Source: Pandoraea commovens (lineage in GTDB: Bacteria > Pseudomonadota > Gammaproteobacteria > Burkholderiales > Burkholderiaceae). From it: a stretch of DNA of 64,000 bases. This document shows, piece after piece, positions 8,737-18,735 of the stretch. The stretch lies in contig NZ_CABPSA010000009.1 of the NCBI RefSeq assembly GCF_902459615.1, positions 186,001 through 250,000 of the forward strand, written 5' to 3'. The position numbers and the translations under genes are program-made. How positions within the stretch are numbered: the first letter of the stretch is position 1; the number at the start of each line of letters is the position of its first letter. The notes under the pieces were generated by a model. The model had not been told where the DNA came from. It was given only the letters and a program-made list of their open reading frames with translations, and ran no database searches.

Positions 8737-10059
8737 TCAGGACTCGTGATGCAAACGGTATTCGGCGCTGCGCGCGTGCGCTTGCAGGCCTTCGCCGTAT
8801 GCCAGTTCGGCCGCGATCTCGCCGAGCATGCGGGCGCCGCCCTCGCTCACTTCGATGAGGCTCGAACGCTTGATGAAGTCGTACACCCCGAGCGGCGACG
8901 AAAAACGCGCGGTGCGCGAGGTCGGCAGCACGTGGTTCGGACCGGCGCAGTAGTCGCCGAGGCTTTCGCTCGTGAACTTGCCGAGGAAGATCGCACCGGC
9001 GTGACGGATCTTGTCGCCCCACTGCTGCGGCGTCTCCGCCGAGATTTCCAGGTGCTCCGGCGCGATCACGTTGGCGATCTCGCACGCTTCGGCCGTATCG
9101 CGCACCTTGATCAGCGCACCACGGCCTTGCAGGGACGCTGCGATCACCTCACGGCGCGGCATGTCGTCGATCTGACGCTCCAGCGACGCGTACACACGCG
9201 CGATGTACTCGGCGTCCGGGCACAGCAGGATGGACTGAGCGAGTTCGTCATGCTCGGCCTGCGAGAACAGGTCCATCGCCACCCAGTCGGGATCGGTCGT
9301 ACCGTCGCAGATCACGAGGATTTCCGACGGACCGGCGATCATGTCGATGCCGACGGTGCCGAACACGCGACGCTTGGCCGCCGCCACAAAGGCATTGCCC
9401 GGGCCGACGATCTTGTCGACAGCCGGCACCGACTCGGTGCCATACGCCAGCGCGCCGACCGCCTGTGCGCCACCGATAGTGAACACGCGGTCCACACCGG
9501 CGATGTGCGCCGCCGCCAGCACCAACGGGTTCTGCACGCCGTCCGGCGTGGGCACCACCATGACGATTTCCTTGACACCGGCCACACGCGCCGGAATCGC
9601 GTTCATCAGCACCGACGACGGATACGCCGCCTTGCCGCCCGGCACGTAGATGCCGACGCGATCGAGCGGCGTCACCTTCTGACCCAGTACCGTGCCATCC
9701 GACTCGGTGTATTGCCAGCTATGGCTGCCGCATTCGATGCGCTGCTTCTCGTGATAGGCACGCACACGCGCAGCCGCTGCTTCGAGGGCAGCGCGACGCT
9801 TCGGCTCAAGCCCTTCGAGCGCCGCCGCCATCACGTCGGCAGACAGCTCCAGCGCGCCCATATCGGAGGCGCTGAGACGATCGAACTTGTTGGTGTATTC
9901 GATGACGGCAGCGTCGCCGCGCGCTTTCACGTCGGCGAGAATTTCGGCGGCCGCACGGTCGATGGCGGCGTCTTCGCTCGCTTCGAACGCCAGAACGTCG
10001 CGCAACTGCGCGGCGAATCCTTCAGCGGACGAATCGAGTTTGCGAATATCGAGTTTCAT
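8737..10059 (-). CDS. hisD: Histidinol dehydrogenase HisD
   Basis: A 440-residue Zn-dependent, NAD-linked enzyme for the last two steps of histidine synthesis (histidinol to histidine). It has the segment 'GVYVPGG'-like '[20 protein letters not shown]', the NAD-binding region, the Zn-binding '[16 protein letters not shown]' and the signature '[20 protein letters not shown]'. The late histidine lies in '[13 protein letters not shown]'. It overlaps hisG by 4 bp (ATGA) and is followed one base later by the uncharacterised secreted gene. Confidence 0.97.
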   Translation of the reverse strand: MKLDIRKLDSSAEGFAAQLRDVLAFEASEDAAIDRAAAEILADVKARGDAAVIEYTNKFDRLSASDMGALELSADVMAAALEGLEPKRRAALEAAAARVRAYHEKQRIECGSHSWQYTESDGTVLGQKVTPLDRVGIYVPGGKAAYPSSVLMNAIPARVAGVKEIVMVVPTPDGVQNPLVLAAAHIAGVDRVFTIGGAQAVGALAYGTESVPAVDKIVGPGNAFVAAAKRRVFGTVGIDMIAGPSEILVICDGTTDPDWVAMDLFSQAEHDELAQSILLCPDAEYIARVYASLERQIDDMPRREVIAASLQGRGALIKVRDTAEACEIANVIAPEHLEISAETPQQWGDKIRHAGAIFLGKFTSESLGDYCAGPNHVLPTSRTARFSSPLGVYDFIKRSSLIEVSEGGARMLGEIAAELAYGEGLQAHARSAEYRLHHES

Positions 10060-10745
10060 GCTGTTTGCCGGGACGCCTGCTCGAAGGCATCCAGAATAGG
10101 CTGCAAAGACTCACGCTTCAATTTGAGCGCAGCCTGGTTGATCACGAGGCGGGACGAGATATCCATGATCTCCTCCACTTCCACCAGATTATTGGCCCGT
10201 AGCGTGCCGCCGGTGCTCACCAGATCGACAATCGCGTCGGCCAGACCCACGAGCGGGCCCAGCTCCATCGAGCCGTACAGCTTGATCAGGTCGACGTGCA
10301 CGCCCTTGGCCGCGAAGTGTTCGCGCGCGGTCTGCACGTACTTGGTCGCCACACGCAGACGTGCGCCCTGACGTACGGCATTCGCGTAGTCGAAACCCTT
10401 CGGTACAGCCACAGACATGCGGCAACGCGCAATGTTCAAATCGATCGGCTGATAAAGGCCGCCACCGCCGTGTTCGATGAGCACGTCCTTACCGGCCACG
10501 CCGAAGTCGGCGGCACCGTATTGGACATACGTCGGCACGTCCGTCGCGCGCACGATGATCACGCGCAGATTCGGATCGGTCGTCGGCAGGATCAGCTTGC
10601 GCGAGGTTTCGGGATCTTCCGTCACCTCGATACCGGCCGCTGCAAGCAACGGCAGCGTCTCCGTAAAGATACGCCCTTTCGAGAGCGCCAGCGTAAGCGG
10701 TTGGGCCAGCGGCTGGGCCGGCTTGGCCGACTTCACGGTACTCAT
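10056..10745 (-). CDS. hisG: ATP phosphoribosyltransferase catalytic subunit HisG (short form)
   Basis: A 229-residue enzyme for the committed step of histidine synthesis, joining ATP and PRPP. It has '[20 protein letters not shown]', '[20 protein letters not shown]' and the PRPP-binding region '[19 protein letters not shown]'. The length and the absence of the C-terminal ACT-like domain mark it as the short-form HisG, which in characterised species needs the HisZ regulatory subunit; hisZ is not in this window. The ATG at 10745 overlaps the murA stop, and its stop overlaps the hisD start, both ATGA. Confidence 0.96.
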   Translation of the reverse strand: MSTVKSAKPAQPLAQPLTLALSKGRIFTETLPLLAAAGIEVTEDPETSRKLILPTTDPNLRVIIVRATDVPTYVQYGAADFGVAGKDVLIEHGGGGLYQPIDLNIARCRMSVAVPKGFDYANAVRQGARLRVATKYVQTAREHFAAKGVHVDLIKLYGSMELGPLVGLADAIVDLVSTGGTLRANNLVEVEEIMDISSRLVINQAALKLKRESLQPILDAFEQASRQTA

Positions 10746-12082
10746 GCAATCTCTCCCTGGCATGCTTCGACACGCCGGATTCGCGCGCCCACGGCGCACA
10801 ACTTGGCCTCGATACGATGATAGCCGCGATCGAGGTGATGAATGCGGTCGACGAGGGTGCGGCCTTCGGCCGTCAGACCCGCGACAATCAGACTGGCGGA
10901 CGCACGCAGATCGGTCGCCATCACATGCGCGCCCGACAGACGATCCACGCCGGAAATCCGCGCCGTGTTGCCTTCGATGCCGATATTTGCGCCCAGACGC
11001 ATCAATTCCTGCACATGCATGAAGCGGTTCTCGAAGATCGTTTCAACGACCTGCGACGCACCCTGCGCAATGCAGTTCAGCGCCATGAACTGCGCCTGCA
11101 TATCGGTCGGGAACGCCGGATATTCCGACGTCCGAAAACTCACGGCCTGCGCGCGACGACCCATCTGCACACGCAGCCAATCCGCACCGCCGGTCACATT
11201 CGCGCCGGTCTCACGCAATTTTTCGATGACGGCGTCGAGCGTACCCGGCACCACGCGGCGCAGCGTAATGTCGCCGCGCGTGGCCACAGCCGCACACAGG
11301 AACGTGCCAGCTTCGATACGATCCGGCACGACATCGTGCGTTGCACCATGCAAGCGCGCAACGCCCGTCACCACCAGACGATCCGTTCCGATGCCGTCGA
11401 TCTTCGCGCCCATCTTCACGAGCAGATGGGCCAGATCGGTCACTTCCGGCTCGCGTGCGGCGTTGGCCAGCACGGTCACACCGTCGGCCAGCGTGGCCGC
11501 CATGAGCAGGTTTTCGGTGCCCGTCACCGTGATCATGTCCGTCACCAGCGTTTCGCCGCGCAGACGTGAGGCCTGCGCCACGATGTCGCCATGCGTCAGC
11601 GTGATCTCGGCACCCATCTTTTGCAGGCCCTTGATGTGCTGATCGACGGGTCGCGCACCGATGGCGCATCCGCCCGGCAGCGACACGCGCGCCTCGCCGC
11701 AACGGGCGAGCAGCGGGCCGAGCACCAGAATCGATGCGCGCATGGTCTTCACCAGCTCGTACGGTGCGGCCGGCTCGGTAATCTGCGACGCGTCCAGCGT
11801 CACCGACTCGCCGTTGCGCTCGACCTTCACGCCCATGCGCGCGAGCAGCGTCAGCATGGTGCGCACGTCGTGCAGATCCGGGACGTTGCCCAGCACAAGC
11901 GGCTCAGCCGTCAACAGGCTGGCACACAGAATGGGCAGCGCAGCGTTCTTGGCACCCGAGACGGTAATCTCGCCTTCCAGCCGCTCGCCGCCTTCGATTT
12001 CCAGGTGGTCTGCGGCCACACGCTCGCCAGCGAGAACCTCGCCGTTGCCGGCAGCGCCAGCGCTTTCTTGCGTAATCCTCAT
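10742..12082 (-). CDS. murA: UDP-N-acetylglucosamine 1-carboxyvinyltransferase MurA
   Basis: A 446-residue enolpyruvyl transferase catalysing the first committed step of peptidoglycan synthesis from PEP and UDP-GlcNAc. An N-terminal extension of about 25 residues precedes '[20 protein letters not shown]', the standard start of the EPSP-synthase fold. The catalytic cysteine, the fosfomycin target, is in '[20 protein letters not shown]'. It is cytoplasmic. The ATG overlaps the bolA stop by 4 bp, and its stop overlaps the hisG start by 4 bp, placing cell-wall and histidine genes on one transcript. Confidence 0.96.
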   Translation of the reverse strand: MRITQESAGAAGNGEVLAGERVAADHLEIEGGERLEGEITVSGAKNAALPILCASLLTAEPLVLGNVPDLHDVRTMLTLLARMGVKVERNGESVTLDASQITEPAAPYELVKTMRASILVLGPLLARCGEARVSLPGGCAIGARPVDQHIKGLQKMGAEITLTHGDIVAQASRLRGETLVTDMITVTGTENLLMAATLADGVTVLANAAREPEVTDLAHLLVKMGAKIDGIGTDRLVVTGVARLHGATHDVVPDRIEAGTFLCAAVATRGDITLRRVVPGTLDAVIEKLRETGANVTGGADWLRVQMGRRAQAVSFRTSEYPAFPTDMQAQFMALNCIAQGASQVVETIFENRFMHVQELMRLGANIGIEGNTARISGVDRLSGAHVMATDLRASASLIVAGLTAEGRTLVDRIHHLDRGYHRIEAKLCAVGARIRRVEACQGEIA

Positions 12083-12318
12083 TGCGCCTGATACTCCGCC
12101 GGCGTGAGCGTCTTCATCGAGAGCGCATGGATTTCGGCCTTCATGCGGTCGCCCAGCGCGCCGTACACGAGTTGATGGCGCGCAATGAGGCGCTTGCCTT
12201 CGAACTGCGCGCTGACGATGGTCGCGAAGAAGTGCTGACCGTCACCTTCGACGGCCACGTGATCGCAAGCCAGACCGGCTTCGATGTACTGCTTGATTTG
12301 TTCGGGGGTAGGCAGCAT
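12079..12318 (-). CDS. BolA/IbaG family protein
   Basis: A 79-residue protein with the class II KH-like BolA fold: '[20 protein letters not shown]', then '[20 protein letters not shown]' with the invariant histidine, and '[15 protein letters not shown]'. BolA-like proteins partner monothiol glutaredoxins in Fe-S handling; IbaG is the paralogue next to murA in many proteobacteria, including E. coli, and this context favours IbaG over BolA proper. An AGGA ribosome binding site precedes the ATG at 12318. It overlaps murA by 4 bp. Confidence 0.9.
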   Translation of the reverse strand: MLPTPEQIKQYIEAGLACDHVAVEGDGQHFFATIVSAQFEGKRLIARHQLVYGALGDRMKAEIHALSMKTLTPAEYQAQ

Positions 12319-12336
12319 GGCTGATCCTGGAGAAGT

Positions 12337-13092
12337 TCAGTGACGCAGTTTGTAGCCACGGCGCAGCAAATTCAGCGCCACGGTTGCGAGTATCAGGAAA
12401 GTCACGCCGACGACGGCGAGACTCGTCGTCGGGGCCACATCGGACACGCCGAAGAAGCCGTAACGGAACCCGTCGATCATGTAGAAGAACGGGTTGAAGT
12501 GCGAGACGGCCTGCCACAGCGGCGGCAGCGACTGGATCGAATAGAACACGCCCGCGAGGAACGTCGCAGGCATGATCAGGAAGTTCTGGAAGGCAGCGAG
12601 CTGGTCGAATTTCTCGGCCCAGATGCCCGCAATTAATCCCAGCGTACCGAGGATTGCCGCGCCGAAGAAGGCGAAGCCCAAAATCCACAGCGGTGCAGCA
12701 AATGTCAGATGCGTGAACGCGACCGTCACGAGGAAAACGCCCAGCCCGACCGCCAGCCCGCGCACGACAGCCGCCAGCACGTACGCGCCATACATCTCCC
12801 AATGGGAGAGCGGCGGCAGCAGCACGAACACGAGGTTGCCCGTAATCTTCGACTGAATCAGCGACGACGAGCTATTGGCGAACGCGTTCTGCAACACGCT
12901 CATCATCACCAGTCCCGGCACGAGGAACGACGTGTAGTTGATCTGATCGTAGACCTTCACGCGGTCTTCGAGCACGTGGCCGAAGATCATCAGATACAGC
13001 AACGCAGTGAGCACCGGTGCGGCCACGGTCTGGAAACTCACCTTCCAGAAGCGCAGCACTTCCTTGTAGAACAACGTGCTGAAGCCGGTCAT
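12337..13092 (-). CDS. ABC-2 type transporter permease (YadH-like)
   Basis: A 251-residue inner-membrane protein with six predicted helices, opening MTGFSTLFYKEVLRFWKVSF. The conserved ABC-2 features are 'VAAPVLTALLYLMIFGHVL', 'YTSFLVPGLVMMSVLQNAF' and the late 'NPFFYMIDGFRYGFFG' motif. It is the permease partner of the ATPase encoded immediately upstream, with a 4-bp ATGA overlap. The pair resembles E. coli YadG-YadH and the NodIJ group. The substrate is not known; its place between the mla genes and bolA-murA hints at an envelope component. Confidence 0.9.
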   Translation of the reverse strand: MTGFSTLFYKEVLRFWKVSFQTVAAPVLTALLYLMIFGHVLEDRVKVYDQINYTSFLVPGLVMMSVLQNAFANSSSSLIQSKITGNLVFVLLPPLSHWEMYGAYVLAAVVRGLAVGLGVFLVTVAFTHLTFAAPLWILGFAFFGAAILGTLGLIAGIWAEKFDQLAAFQNFLIMPATFLAGVFYSIQSLPPLWQAVSHFNPFFYMIDGFRYGFFGVSDVAPTTSLAVVGVTFLILATVALNLLRRGYKLRH

Positions 13093-14015
13093 GCTGCCAC
13101 CTCCTGCGCGCGCGAACCCGACATGATCTGCACGAATACGTCCTCGAGGTCGGCCTTCTGAATGTCGATGTCTTCGACGATGCCGCCTGCCGCACGGCAG
13201 GTGGCGAGAATGGATTCCACTTCGTCGCAGCCCGACAGGCGCAGCGCGAACTGATGGCCGTTCGTGTCCTGACCGTCGACCAGCAACGGACGCAGCTCGG
13301 CCGGTAACGTGCCCTGCTTGAAGCGCAGCACGAGACGCGTGCCCGCAAAGCGCTGCAACAACGACGCCGTACGCTCCAGCGCCACGACTTCGCCGCGCTT
13401 GAGCATGGCGATGCGGTCGCACAGCGCTTCCGCTTCTTCAAGATAGTGAGTGGTCAGCACGATCGTGTGACCTTCGCGGTTCAGACGCGAGATGAACTTC
13501 CAGAGCGTCTGACGCAGTTCGACGTCGACCCCGGCGGTCGGCTCGTCGAGTACGATCACCGGCGGGCGATGCACCAGCGCCTGCGCCACCAGCACGCGTC
13601 GCTTCATGCCGCCCGAGAGCTGACGCATGTTCGCGTCCGCCTTGTCAGTCAGATCGAGGTTAGCCATCACTTCGTCGATCCAGTCGTCGTTGCGCTTGAG
13701 TCCGAAGTAGCCGGACTGAATACGCAGCGTCTCGCGCACGGAGAAGAACGGATCGAAGACGAGTTCCTGCGGCACCACGCCGAGCTTGCGGCGGGCGTCG
13801 CGGTAATCGCGCACCACATCGTGACCGAGCACACTGATGTTGCCCGAATCCGCGCGCGCGAGGCCCGCAAGAATGCTGATCAGCGTGGTCTTGCCCGCGC
13901 CGTTGGGGCCGAGCAGACCGAAGAATTCGCCTTCCTCGATCGAGAAGCTGACGCCCTTGAGCGCCTGCAACGCTTCATAGCGTTTTTTGACGTTACGGAT
14001 TTCGATGGCGGCCAT
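13089..14015 (-). CDS. ABC-2 type transporter ATP-binding protein (YadG-like)
   Basis: A 308-residue ABC ATPase. It opens MAAIEIRNVKKRYEALQALK. The Walker A is 'LLGPNGAGKTTLIS', the signature 'LSGGMKRRVLVAQAL', the Walker B 'VIVLDEPTAGVD', and the switch histidine is in 'IVLTTHYLEEAE'. A C-terminal extension of about 85 residues after the nucleotide-binding domain is typical of the DrrA/NodI-like branch. The ATG at 14015 is chosen because the family starts there. It is the first gene after the intrinsic terminator at 14263-14292, so the downstream genes probably start from a promoter between these. Confidence 0.93.
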   Translation of the reverse strand: MAAIEIRNVKKRYEALQALKGVSFSIEEGEFFGLLGPNGAGKTTLISILAGLARADSGNISVLGHDVVRDYRDARRKLGVVPQELVFDPFFSVRETLRIQSGYFGLKRNDDWIDEVMANLDLTDKADANMRQLSGGMKRRVLVAQALVHRPPVIVLDEPTAGVDVELRQTLWKFISRLNREGHTIVLTTHYLEEAEALCDRIAMLKRGEVVALERTASLLQRFAGTRLVLRFKQGTLPAELRPLLVDGQDTNGHQFALRLSGCDEVESILATCRAAGGIVEDIDIQKADLEDVFVQIMSGSRAQEVAA

Positions 14016-14323
14016 GACTACACGCACCCGTCTTCGCGGGTACGCCATTATTGTTTTCCGGGTCGGGGGATTGCACCCACCAGAATGGCGGTGCCGGGGC
14101 CCGGACGGGGGTCACTGCCCAAAAGTCGGCAGAAAACCCCTGATTATAAAGGAAGCTGGTGGCGGCCGTGCTCGCGCCCGCCTTAACCGGTCTGTAACCT
14201 CGGTAACGCACCAGCGGCGCGGCACCGAAGGCTTATGGCCTGCGCCGCCCTGCGCCCAGCCATAAAAAAAGCGCCGTCACGTGACGGCGCTTCTTCGAAA
14301 GGGCGGCAGTCCGGCCGGACGAA
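14016..14323. other. Intergenic region between mlaB and the ABC exporter, with terminator and likely promoter
   Basis: A gap of 308 bp on the coding strand of both neighbours. The mlaB-proximal part carries a strong intrinsic terminator (14263-14292). The remaining 250 bp before the ATPase start is the likely promoter region for the long exporter-bolA-murA-his transcript; no single promoter hexamer pair is clear enough to call. Confidence 0.6.
14263..14292 (-). terminator. Intrinsic terminator after mlaB
   Basis: On the minus strand a perfect self-complementary stem (arms AGCGCCGTCAC and GTGACGGCGCT) is followed by seven T residues (complement of 14264-14270). It lies 30 bp past the mlaB stop and ends the mla transcript. 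Confidence 0.9.
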
Positions 14324-14581
14324 TCAGCTCGAGAGCAGATGGTCGACGCCGTACACCAGCGCAAGACTGGCCAGCCCTGTCGGCAAGTTAGTGAACGCCA
14401 ACGTCGCACCGCGCCGACTCGCGTGACGGCGCAAAGCCAGCAGCACCGCGAGCGCCGACGAGTCGAAATGCGTGAGCCCGGCGCAGTCGATCTGGGTCTC
14501 GCCCGCGTCAATGCGATCGATGGCCCGCGCGAGGACGTCGCCGGCAGTGTCGTGAGTCAGGTCGGTTTGCAACGCGAGCAT
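14324..14581 (-). CDS. mlaB: Phospholipid transport STAS-domain protein MlaB
   Basis: An 85-residue single-domain STAS protein, the cytoplasmic partner that stabilises and activates the MlaF ATPase in the MlaFEDB complex. The diagnostic segment is 'IDCAGLTHFDSSALAVLLAL', with the conserved serine pair of STAS domains. It lies four bp after mlaC and is the last gene before a strong terminator. It is shorter than typical MlaB (about 95-100 residues) but shows the complete core. Confidence 0.88.
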   Translation of the reverse strand: MLALQTDLTHDTAGDVLARAIDRIDAGETQIDCAGLTHFDSSALAVLLALRRHASRRGATLAFTNLPTGLASLALVYGVDHLLSS

Positions 14582-14585
14582 GGGC

Positions 14586-15206
14586 TTACTTGCCGCCTGC
14601 GAGTTGCTGGTTACGTTGCGTCAGGAACTGGATCAGGCCATCGACGCCAGATTGATTCACCTTCTCGGCAAACTGATTGCGGTACGTCTGAACCAGCCAC
14701 GCGCCCAGCACGTTCAGGTCATACAGCTTCCATTCGCCGCTCGCCGTCTTGTAAAGACGGTAATCGAGCTCGATCGGTTGACCGTTGTTGACAACGCTCG
14801 TGTACACCACGGCATCGGTATCGCTCGGCTGACCGCGGAACGGCTTGTATTCGACCTGCTGGTCGCGAATCTGGGCAATGGCACCGGCATACGTACGCAG
14901 CAGCAGCGTCTTGAACTGTTCCGTCAACTGCTTTTTCTGCTCGGGCGTGGCCTGACGCCATGCAGCGCCGCTCGCCAGTTGCGTCGTCTTGGTGAAATCG
15001 GCGTGCGGCATGATCTTCTGCTCGACCAGACGCGTGATGCTGGTCATATCGCCCTTCTGGATGTTGGGATCGCTCTTGGCCGCAGCCATCACTTCGTTCA
15101 CGGTCTGCTTAACGAGCGCATCCGGGGACTGCGCTTGCGCCATGGCCGAGCCAGCGGCGGTGTACGTCATGAAAGCCATGACGGGAATGAGCCAGAACTT
15201 CTTCAT
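14586..15206 (-). CDS. mlaC: Periplasmic phospholipid-binding protein MlaC
   Basis: A 206-residue periplasmic lipid carrier shuttling phospholipid between MlaA at the outer membrane and MlaFEDB at the inner membrane. Residues 1-24 form a signal peptide (MKKFWLIPVMAFMTYTAAGS, cleavage near AMAQA). The mature protein has 'LVEQKIMPHADFTKTTQLAS', 'LTEQFKTLLLRTYAGAI', and 'GEWKLYDLNVLGAWLVQTYR' near the end, all typical of MlaC (Ttg2D). It is separated by 187 bp from mlaA and by four bp from mlaB. Confidence 0.95.
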   Translation of the reverse strand: MKKFWLIPVMAFMTYTAAGSAMAQAQSPDALVKQTVNEVMAAAKSDPNIQKGDMTSITRLVEQKIMPHADFTKTTQLASGAAWRQATPEQKKQLTEQFKTLLLRTYAGAIAQIRDQQVEYKPFRGQPSDTDAVVYTSVVNNGQPIELDYRLYKTASGEWKLYDLNVLGAWLVQTYRNQFAEKVNQSGVDGLIQFLTQRNQQLAGGK

Positions 15207-15393
15207 TGTGGACTTCCTCTTTCGAGTGACGAGTGTTGCGGGTTTGGATACCCGCGCGGCGTCTGGAGTTCTCGGATTGCCGGGAGTGTCGTGTAACAAA
15301 CTGTTGCCCGGAGACGACGCGACTATCGCCTGAATAGCGCGCCGGGCTCCGTTTCAACAACAGTCGACGACAGTCGTCGACGATCGATGACGA

Positions 15394-16290
15394 TTAGCGA
15401 CGGAAGGGCAAACCGCCCGGCACCATCTTGCCCGGCACGGGCGAGCCTTGCGGCGCGTCCGGTTCGGCATGCGCACCTGAGGCGGGTGCCGGAGCACTTG
15501 CGCCAGAGGCCGGTTGGGCGGCGGGCATCGGCTGTGCGCCAGCGCCACCGGCCGCTGCAGCACCTGCACCGTCTTCATCTTCGTAATTCGGCAGCGACGT
15601 ATCGCTCGTCGCCCCGCCGTTCACCAGATACTTGCGACGTGCAAGATATGCGTCGCGCGTGAACGAGTACGGATCGAGCGCGGCGGCTTCGAGCAGGTTC
15701 GACGCGTCGAGCAGGTTGGCGCGCGTATTCACGAGACGCACACCATACAGCGAGTAGCTGATCCAGTCCGGCTTGATATACGACGTCGGGTCGATGAACA
15801 TGTTACCGGCCATGCCGACGCCGTCGCGCACCGTGCTCGGGCCGAGCAGCGGCAGCACGAGGTATGGGCCTGCAGGAATACCCCACTTGCCCAGCGTCAC
15901 GCCGAAATCCTGGCTATGCTTGGGCAGGCCCGCCGGCGTGGCGAAGTCGAACAGACCACCGACACCGAAGAAGGTGTTGATCGTCAGGCGCATCAGATCC
16001 TGCGCGGCGGCCGTGATGTCCAACTGAAGCAGGTTGTTGGCGACGTTGTACACGTCGCCAACGTTCGAGAAGAAGTTCGTGACCATGTCACGCGCCGGTT
16101 CCGGCACGGTGAAACGGTAGCCCTTTGCCACGGGCACGAGCACGGCCTTGTCGAGCGTGTCGTTGAACTTGTACATCGAACGGTTGAAACCTTCGATGGG
16201 GTCAGCGGGGTTGGGGTTCGTGACAGTGGCACAGCCTGCCAGCGCCAACGCGCCAGCGGCCAACACTGCCGAAGTACGGAAGCTGGTCAT
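15394..16290 (-). CDS. mlaA: Outer-membrane lipoprotein MlaA (VacJ)
   Basis: A 298-residue lipoprotein that extracts mislocalised phospholipid from the outer leaflet. The lipobox is 'LALAGC' with the lipidated Cys20. The core has the family signatures 'DPIEGFNRSMYKFNDTLDKA', 'NNLLQLDITAAAQDLMRLTI', 'HSQDFGVTLGKWGIPAGPYL' and 'LPLLGPSTVRDGVG'. The last 75 residues, rich in Ala, Gly and Pro, form a disordered tail that many MlaA proteins lack. It sits six bp after mlaD, so the order here is F-E-D-A-C-B with mlaA inside the operon, unlike E. coli where it is elsewhere. Confidence 0.95.
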   Translation of the reverse strand: MTSFRTSAVLAAGALALAGCATVTNPNPADPIEGFNRSMYKFNDTLDKAVLVPVAKGYRFTVPEPARDMVTNFFSNVGDVYNVANNLLQLDITAAAQDLMRLTINTFFGVGGLFDFATPAGLPKHSQDFGVTLGKWGIPAGPYLVLPLLGPSTVRDGVGMAGNMFIDPTSYIKPDWISYSLYGVRLVNTRANLLDASNLLEAAALDPYSFTRDAYLARRKYLVNGGATSDTSLPNYEDEDGAGAAAAGGAGAQPMPAAQPASGASAPAPASGAHAEPDAPQGSPVPGKMVPGGLPFRR

Positions 16291-16296
16291 TTTCTC

Positions 16297-16836
16297 TTAT
16301 TTTCCTTGGGTTACCGGTGCTGCCCCAGCCGCCGGCGCTGCCGCCGGTGCTGCCGATGCGCCGCCCGCCTGGGCGCCGCCGGCATCTGCTGCCTTGTTGT
16401 ACAGGAACTGGCCAATCAGGTTTTCCAGCACGATGGCAGACTGCGTGAGCGTGATCGTATCACCGCCCTTGAGCATCTGATCATCACCCCCCGGCTCAAG
16501 TCCGATGTATTGCTCGCCGAGCAGGCCCGACGTCAGAATCTTCGCCGACGAGTCCTTCGGGAACTGGTACTGCGAATCCAGATTGAGCGTGACGTCGGCC
16601 AGATAACGCTTGTCGTCGAACTTGATCGACGCCACGCGCCCCACCACCACGCCAGCGCTCTTGACCGCCGCACGCGGCTTGAGACCGCCGATGTTGTCGA
16701 ACCGCACCGTGACCGGATAAGTATTCGAGAACGACAGCGAGCTCATGTTGCCCGCTTTGAGCGCGAGGAACAGGAGGGCGGCAAAGCCGAGTACCACGAA
16801 CAGGCCGACCCAGAAGTCGAGAGGGTGTTTTTTCAT
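16297..16836 (-). CDS. mlaD: Phospholipid ABC transporter substrate-binding protein MlaD
   Basis: A 179-residue inner-membrane-anchored MCE-domain protein. It opens MKKHPLDFWVGLFVVLGFAA, a single membrane anchor (about residues 8-30). The MCE domain follows with 'VRFDNIGGLKPRAAVKSAGV', 'GRVASIKFD' and 'ILTSGLLGEQYIGLEPGGDD'. It forms a hexameric ring on MlaE. The last 30 residues are Ala/Gly/Pro-rich. It is 53 bp after mlaE and six bp before mlaA. Confidence 0.95.
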   Translation of the reverse strand: MKKHPLDFWVGLFVVLGFAALLFLALKAGNMSSLSFSNTYPVTVRFDNIGGLKPRAAVKSAGVVVGRVASIKFDDKRYLADVTLNLDSQYQFPKDSSAKILTSGLLGEQYIGLEPGGDDQMLKGGDTITLTQSAIVLENLIGQFLYNKAADAGGAQAGGASAAPAAAPAAGAAPVTQGK

Positions 16837-16889
16837 TGTGTCAGTGTGCGCAAACTGTCTGTCTATGTCTTGGCAGGCGAGCCGGCCTC

Positions 16890-17657
16890 TTAGCTGAACA
16901 TGAGTGCCGTAAGCAGGAAGTCGAGGCCGAGCACGGCCAGCGATGCCTGCACGACCGTACGCGTCGTTGCACGCGACACGCCTTCCGGCGTCGGCTGTGC
17001 TTCGAAGCCCTGATACAGCGCGATGAAGGTGACGGCAATGCCGAACACGATGCTCTTGATGACGCCGTTCGCGACGTCCGCCCATACGTCCACGCCGCCT
17101 TGCATCTGCGACCAGAACGCACCGGAATCCACGCCGATCATCTCGACGCCGACGAGGTAACCGCCGAAAATACCGACCGCAGAGAAGATCGCCGCGAGGA
17201 TCGGCATGGCGATCACGCCCGCCCAGAATCGCGGTGCGACCACGCGCGCGATCGGATCGATCGCCATCATCTCCATGGCGGTCAGTTGCTCGCCCGCCTT
17301 CATCAGACCGATCTCGGCGGTGAGCGACGTGCCCGCACGCCCGGCGAACAGCAGTGCCGTGACGACCGGTCCTAGCTCACGCACCAGCGACAGCGCCACG
17401 AGCAGACCGAGCGCTTGCTCCGAGCCGTACTTGTTGAGCGTGTAATAGCCTTGCAAGCCGAGCACGAAACCGACGAACAGGCCCGAGACGGCGATGATAA
17501 CGAACGAATAGTTGCCGACGAAGTGAATCTGGTCCGTCACCAGACGCGGACGGCGCAGCAGCGCGGCGCTCGATCCGAGCATGCGCAGGAACATGCGCGC
17601 ACCGTAACCCAGGCGCTCGACGTGGCCGCGAACAAAACTGCCAATGGTGGTAATCAT
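16890..17657 (-). CDS. mlaE: Phospholipid ABC transporter permease MlaE
   Basis: A 255-residue inner-membrane permease of the Mla system. Motifs are '[18 protein letters not shown]', '[20 protein letters not shown]', '[20 protein letters not shown]' and '[20 protein letters not shown]', all characteristic of the MlaE/YrbE family, with five or six membrane helices. The ATG overlaps the mlaF stop by 4 bp (ATGA), fitting the stoichiometric complex of the two products. Confidence 0.97.
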   Translation of the reverse strand: MITTIGSFVRGHVERLGYGARMFLRMLGSSAALLRRPRLVTDQIHFVGNYSFVIIAVSGLFVGFVLGLQGYYTLNKYGSEQALGLLVALSLVRELGPVVTALLFAGRAGTSLTAEIGLMKAGEQLTAMEMMAIDPIARVVAPRFWAGVIAMPILAAIFSAVGIFGGYLVGVEMIGVDSGAFWSQMQGGVDVWADVANGVIKSIVFGIAVTFIALYQGFEAQPTPEGVSRATTRTVVQASLAVLGLDFLLTALMFS

Positions 17658-18472
17658 GCACGCGCTCCGATACCGAAGTCTTCCGCGAGCGGCGGCGCGG
17701 GATACTGGAATTTCACGGGGCCGTCCGGCTGGGCGTCGATGAACTGGCGCACCGTCGGGTCGTTCGAGGCGCGCAGCGCGTCCGGCGCGCCCTCCGCGGC
17801 GATACGGCCTTCGCTGATGAAGTAGATGTAGTCGGCGATGGCGAACGTCTCGGCGACATCGTGCGAGACGATGATCGACGTCGCGCCCAGCGCATCGTTG
17901 AGCTTACGGATCAGATTCGCCGTAATCCCCATCGAGATCGGGTCCAGACCCGTGAACGGCTCGTCGTACATGACGAGGTCCGGATCGAGCGCAATCGTGC
18001 GGGCGAGTGCCACACGGCGTGCCATCCCGCCGGAGATCTCGGCAGGCTTCATGTCGCGTGCGCCACGCAAGCCCACAGCATTGAGCTTCATCAGCACGAG
18101 GTCACGGATCAGGTCTTCGTCGAGACGGGTGTGTTCGCGCAGCGGAAACGCCACGTTTTCGAACACGGTCATGTCGGTAAACAGCGCGCCGAACTGGAAC
18201 AGCATGCCCATGCGGCGACGCAAGCGGTACCAGCCGTCGCGGTCGAGCGTGGAAACATCGGTCCCGTCGAAATCGACCTGACCTTTACTGGCGTGCACGA
18301 GACCGCCGATCAGACGCAGCACGGTCGTTTTACCGCAGCCGGAGCCCCCCATGACCGCAATGACCTTACCGCGGGGAAACCGCATATTCAGCCCCGAAAG
18401 CACCAGACGTTCGCCATAACCAAAGCTGACGTCGCGCAGTTCGAGCAGATTTTCCGGATTCGGGGTAGGCAC
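17654..18472 (-). CDS. mlaF: Phospholipid ABC transporter ATP-binding protein MlaF
   Basis: A 272-residue ABC ATPase powering the Mla complex. The Walker A is '[20 protein letters not shown]', the signature is '[18 protein letters not shown]', the Walker B is '[17 protein letters not shown]', and the switch is '[10 protein letters not shown]'. The start is a GTG at 18472, giving [20 protein letters not shown], the usual position for the family; the upstream open frame is not MlaF-like. It is the first gene of the mla operon and lies opposite a divergent GNAT gene, with 263 bp between them for promoters. Confidence 0.95.
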   Translation of the reverse strand: MPTPNPENLLELRDVSFGYGERLVLSGLNMRFPRGKVIAVMGGSGCGKTTVLRLIGGLVHASKGQVDFDGTDVSTLDRDGWYRLRRRMGMLFQFGALFTDMTVFENVAFPLREHTRLDEDLIRDLVLMKLNAVGLRGARDMKPAEISGGMARRVALARTIALDPDLVMYDEPFTGLDPISMGITANLIRKLNDALGATSIIVSHDVAETFAIADYIYFISEGRIAAEGAPDALRASNDPTVRQFIDAQPDGPVKFQYPAPPLAEDFGIGARA

Positions 18473-18735
18473 GTTTCGGGTCTTATAGTGCGGCGCAAAA
18501 CGCCAATTATAGGGGGGTTTACCAATCGATGCCGTCCACGCCGGGTCGGCGAAAGCAAGGAATGGCGCTGCCCCGCGGGATTCTACAGGCCCCGGACGTA
18601 TTGCTGCGATAACGTTCCAATAGCCGCAACGCCGCAAAAACCCAACGCCACCAAGGACTTATCGTCTTCTGGCCCCGCGCCGGTGTTGCGCCGTTGCTAC
18701 AATACGACGTTTCGCCCTCGTCATCGTTCCTCGGG

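Noticed and set aside
14016-14323. Short open frames between mlaB and the ABC ATPase
   Set aside because: They overlap the terminator and have no homology-like features or ribosome binding sites.
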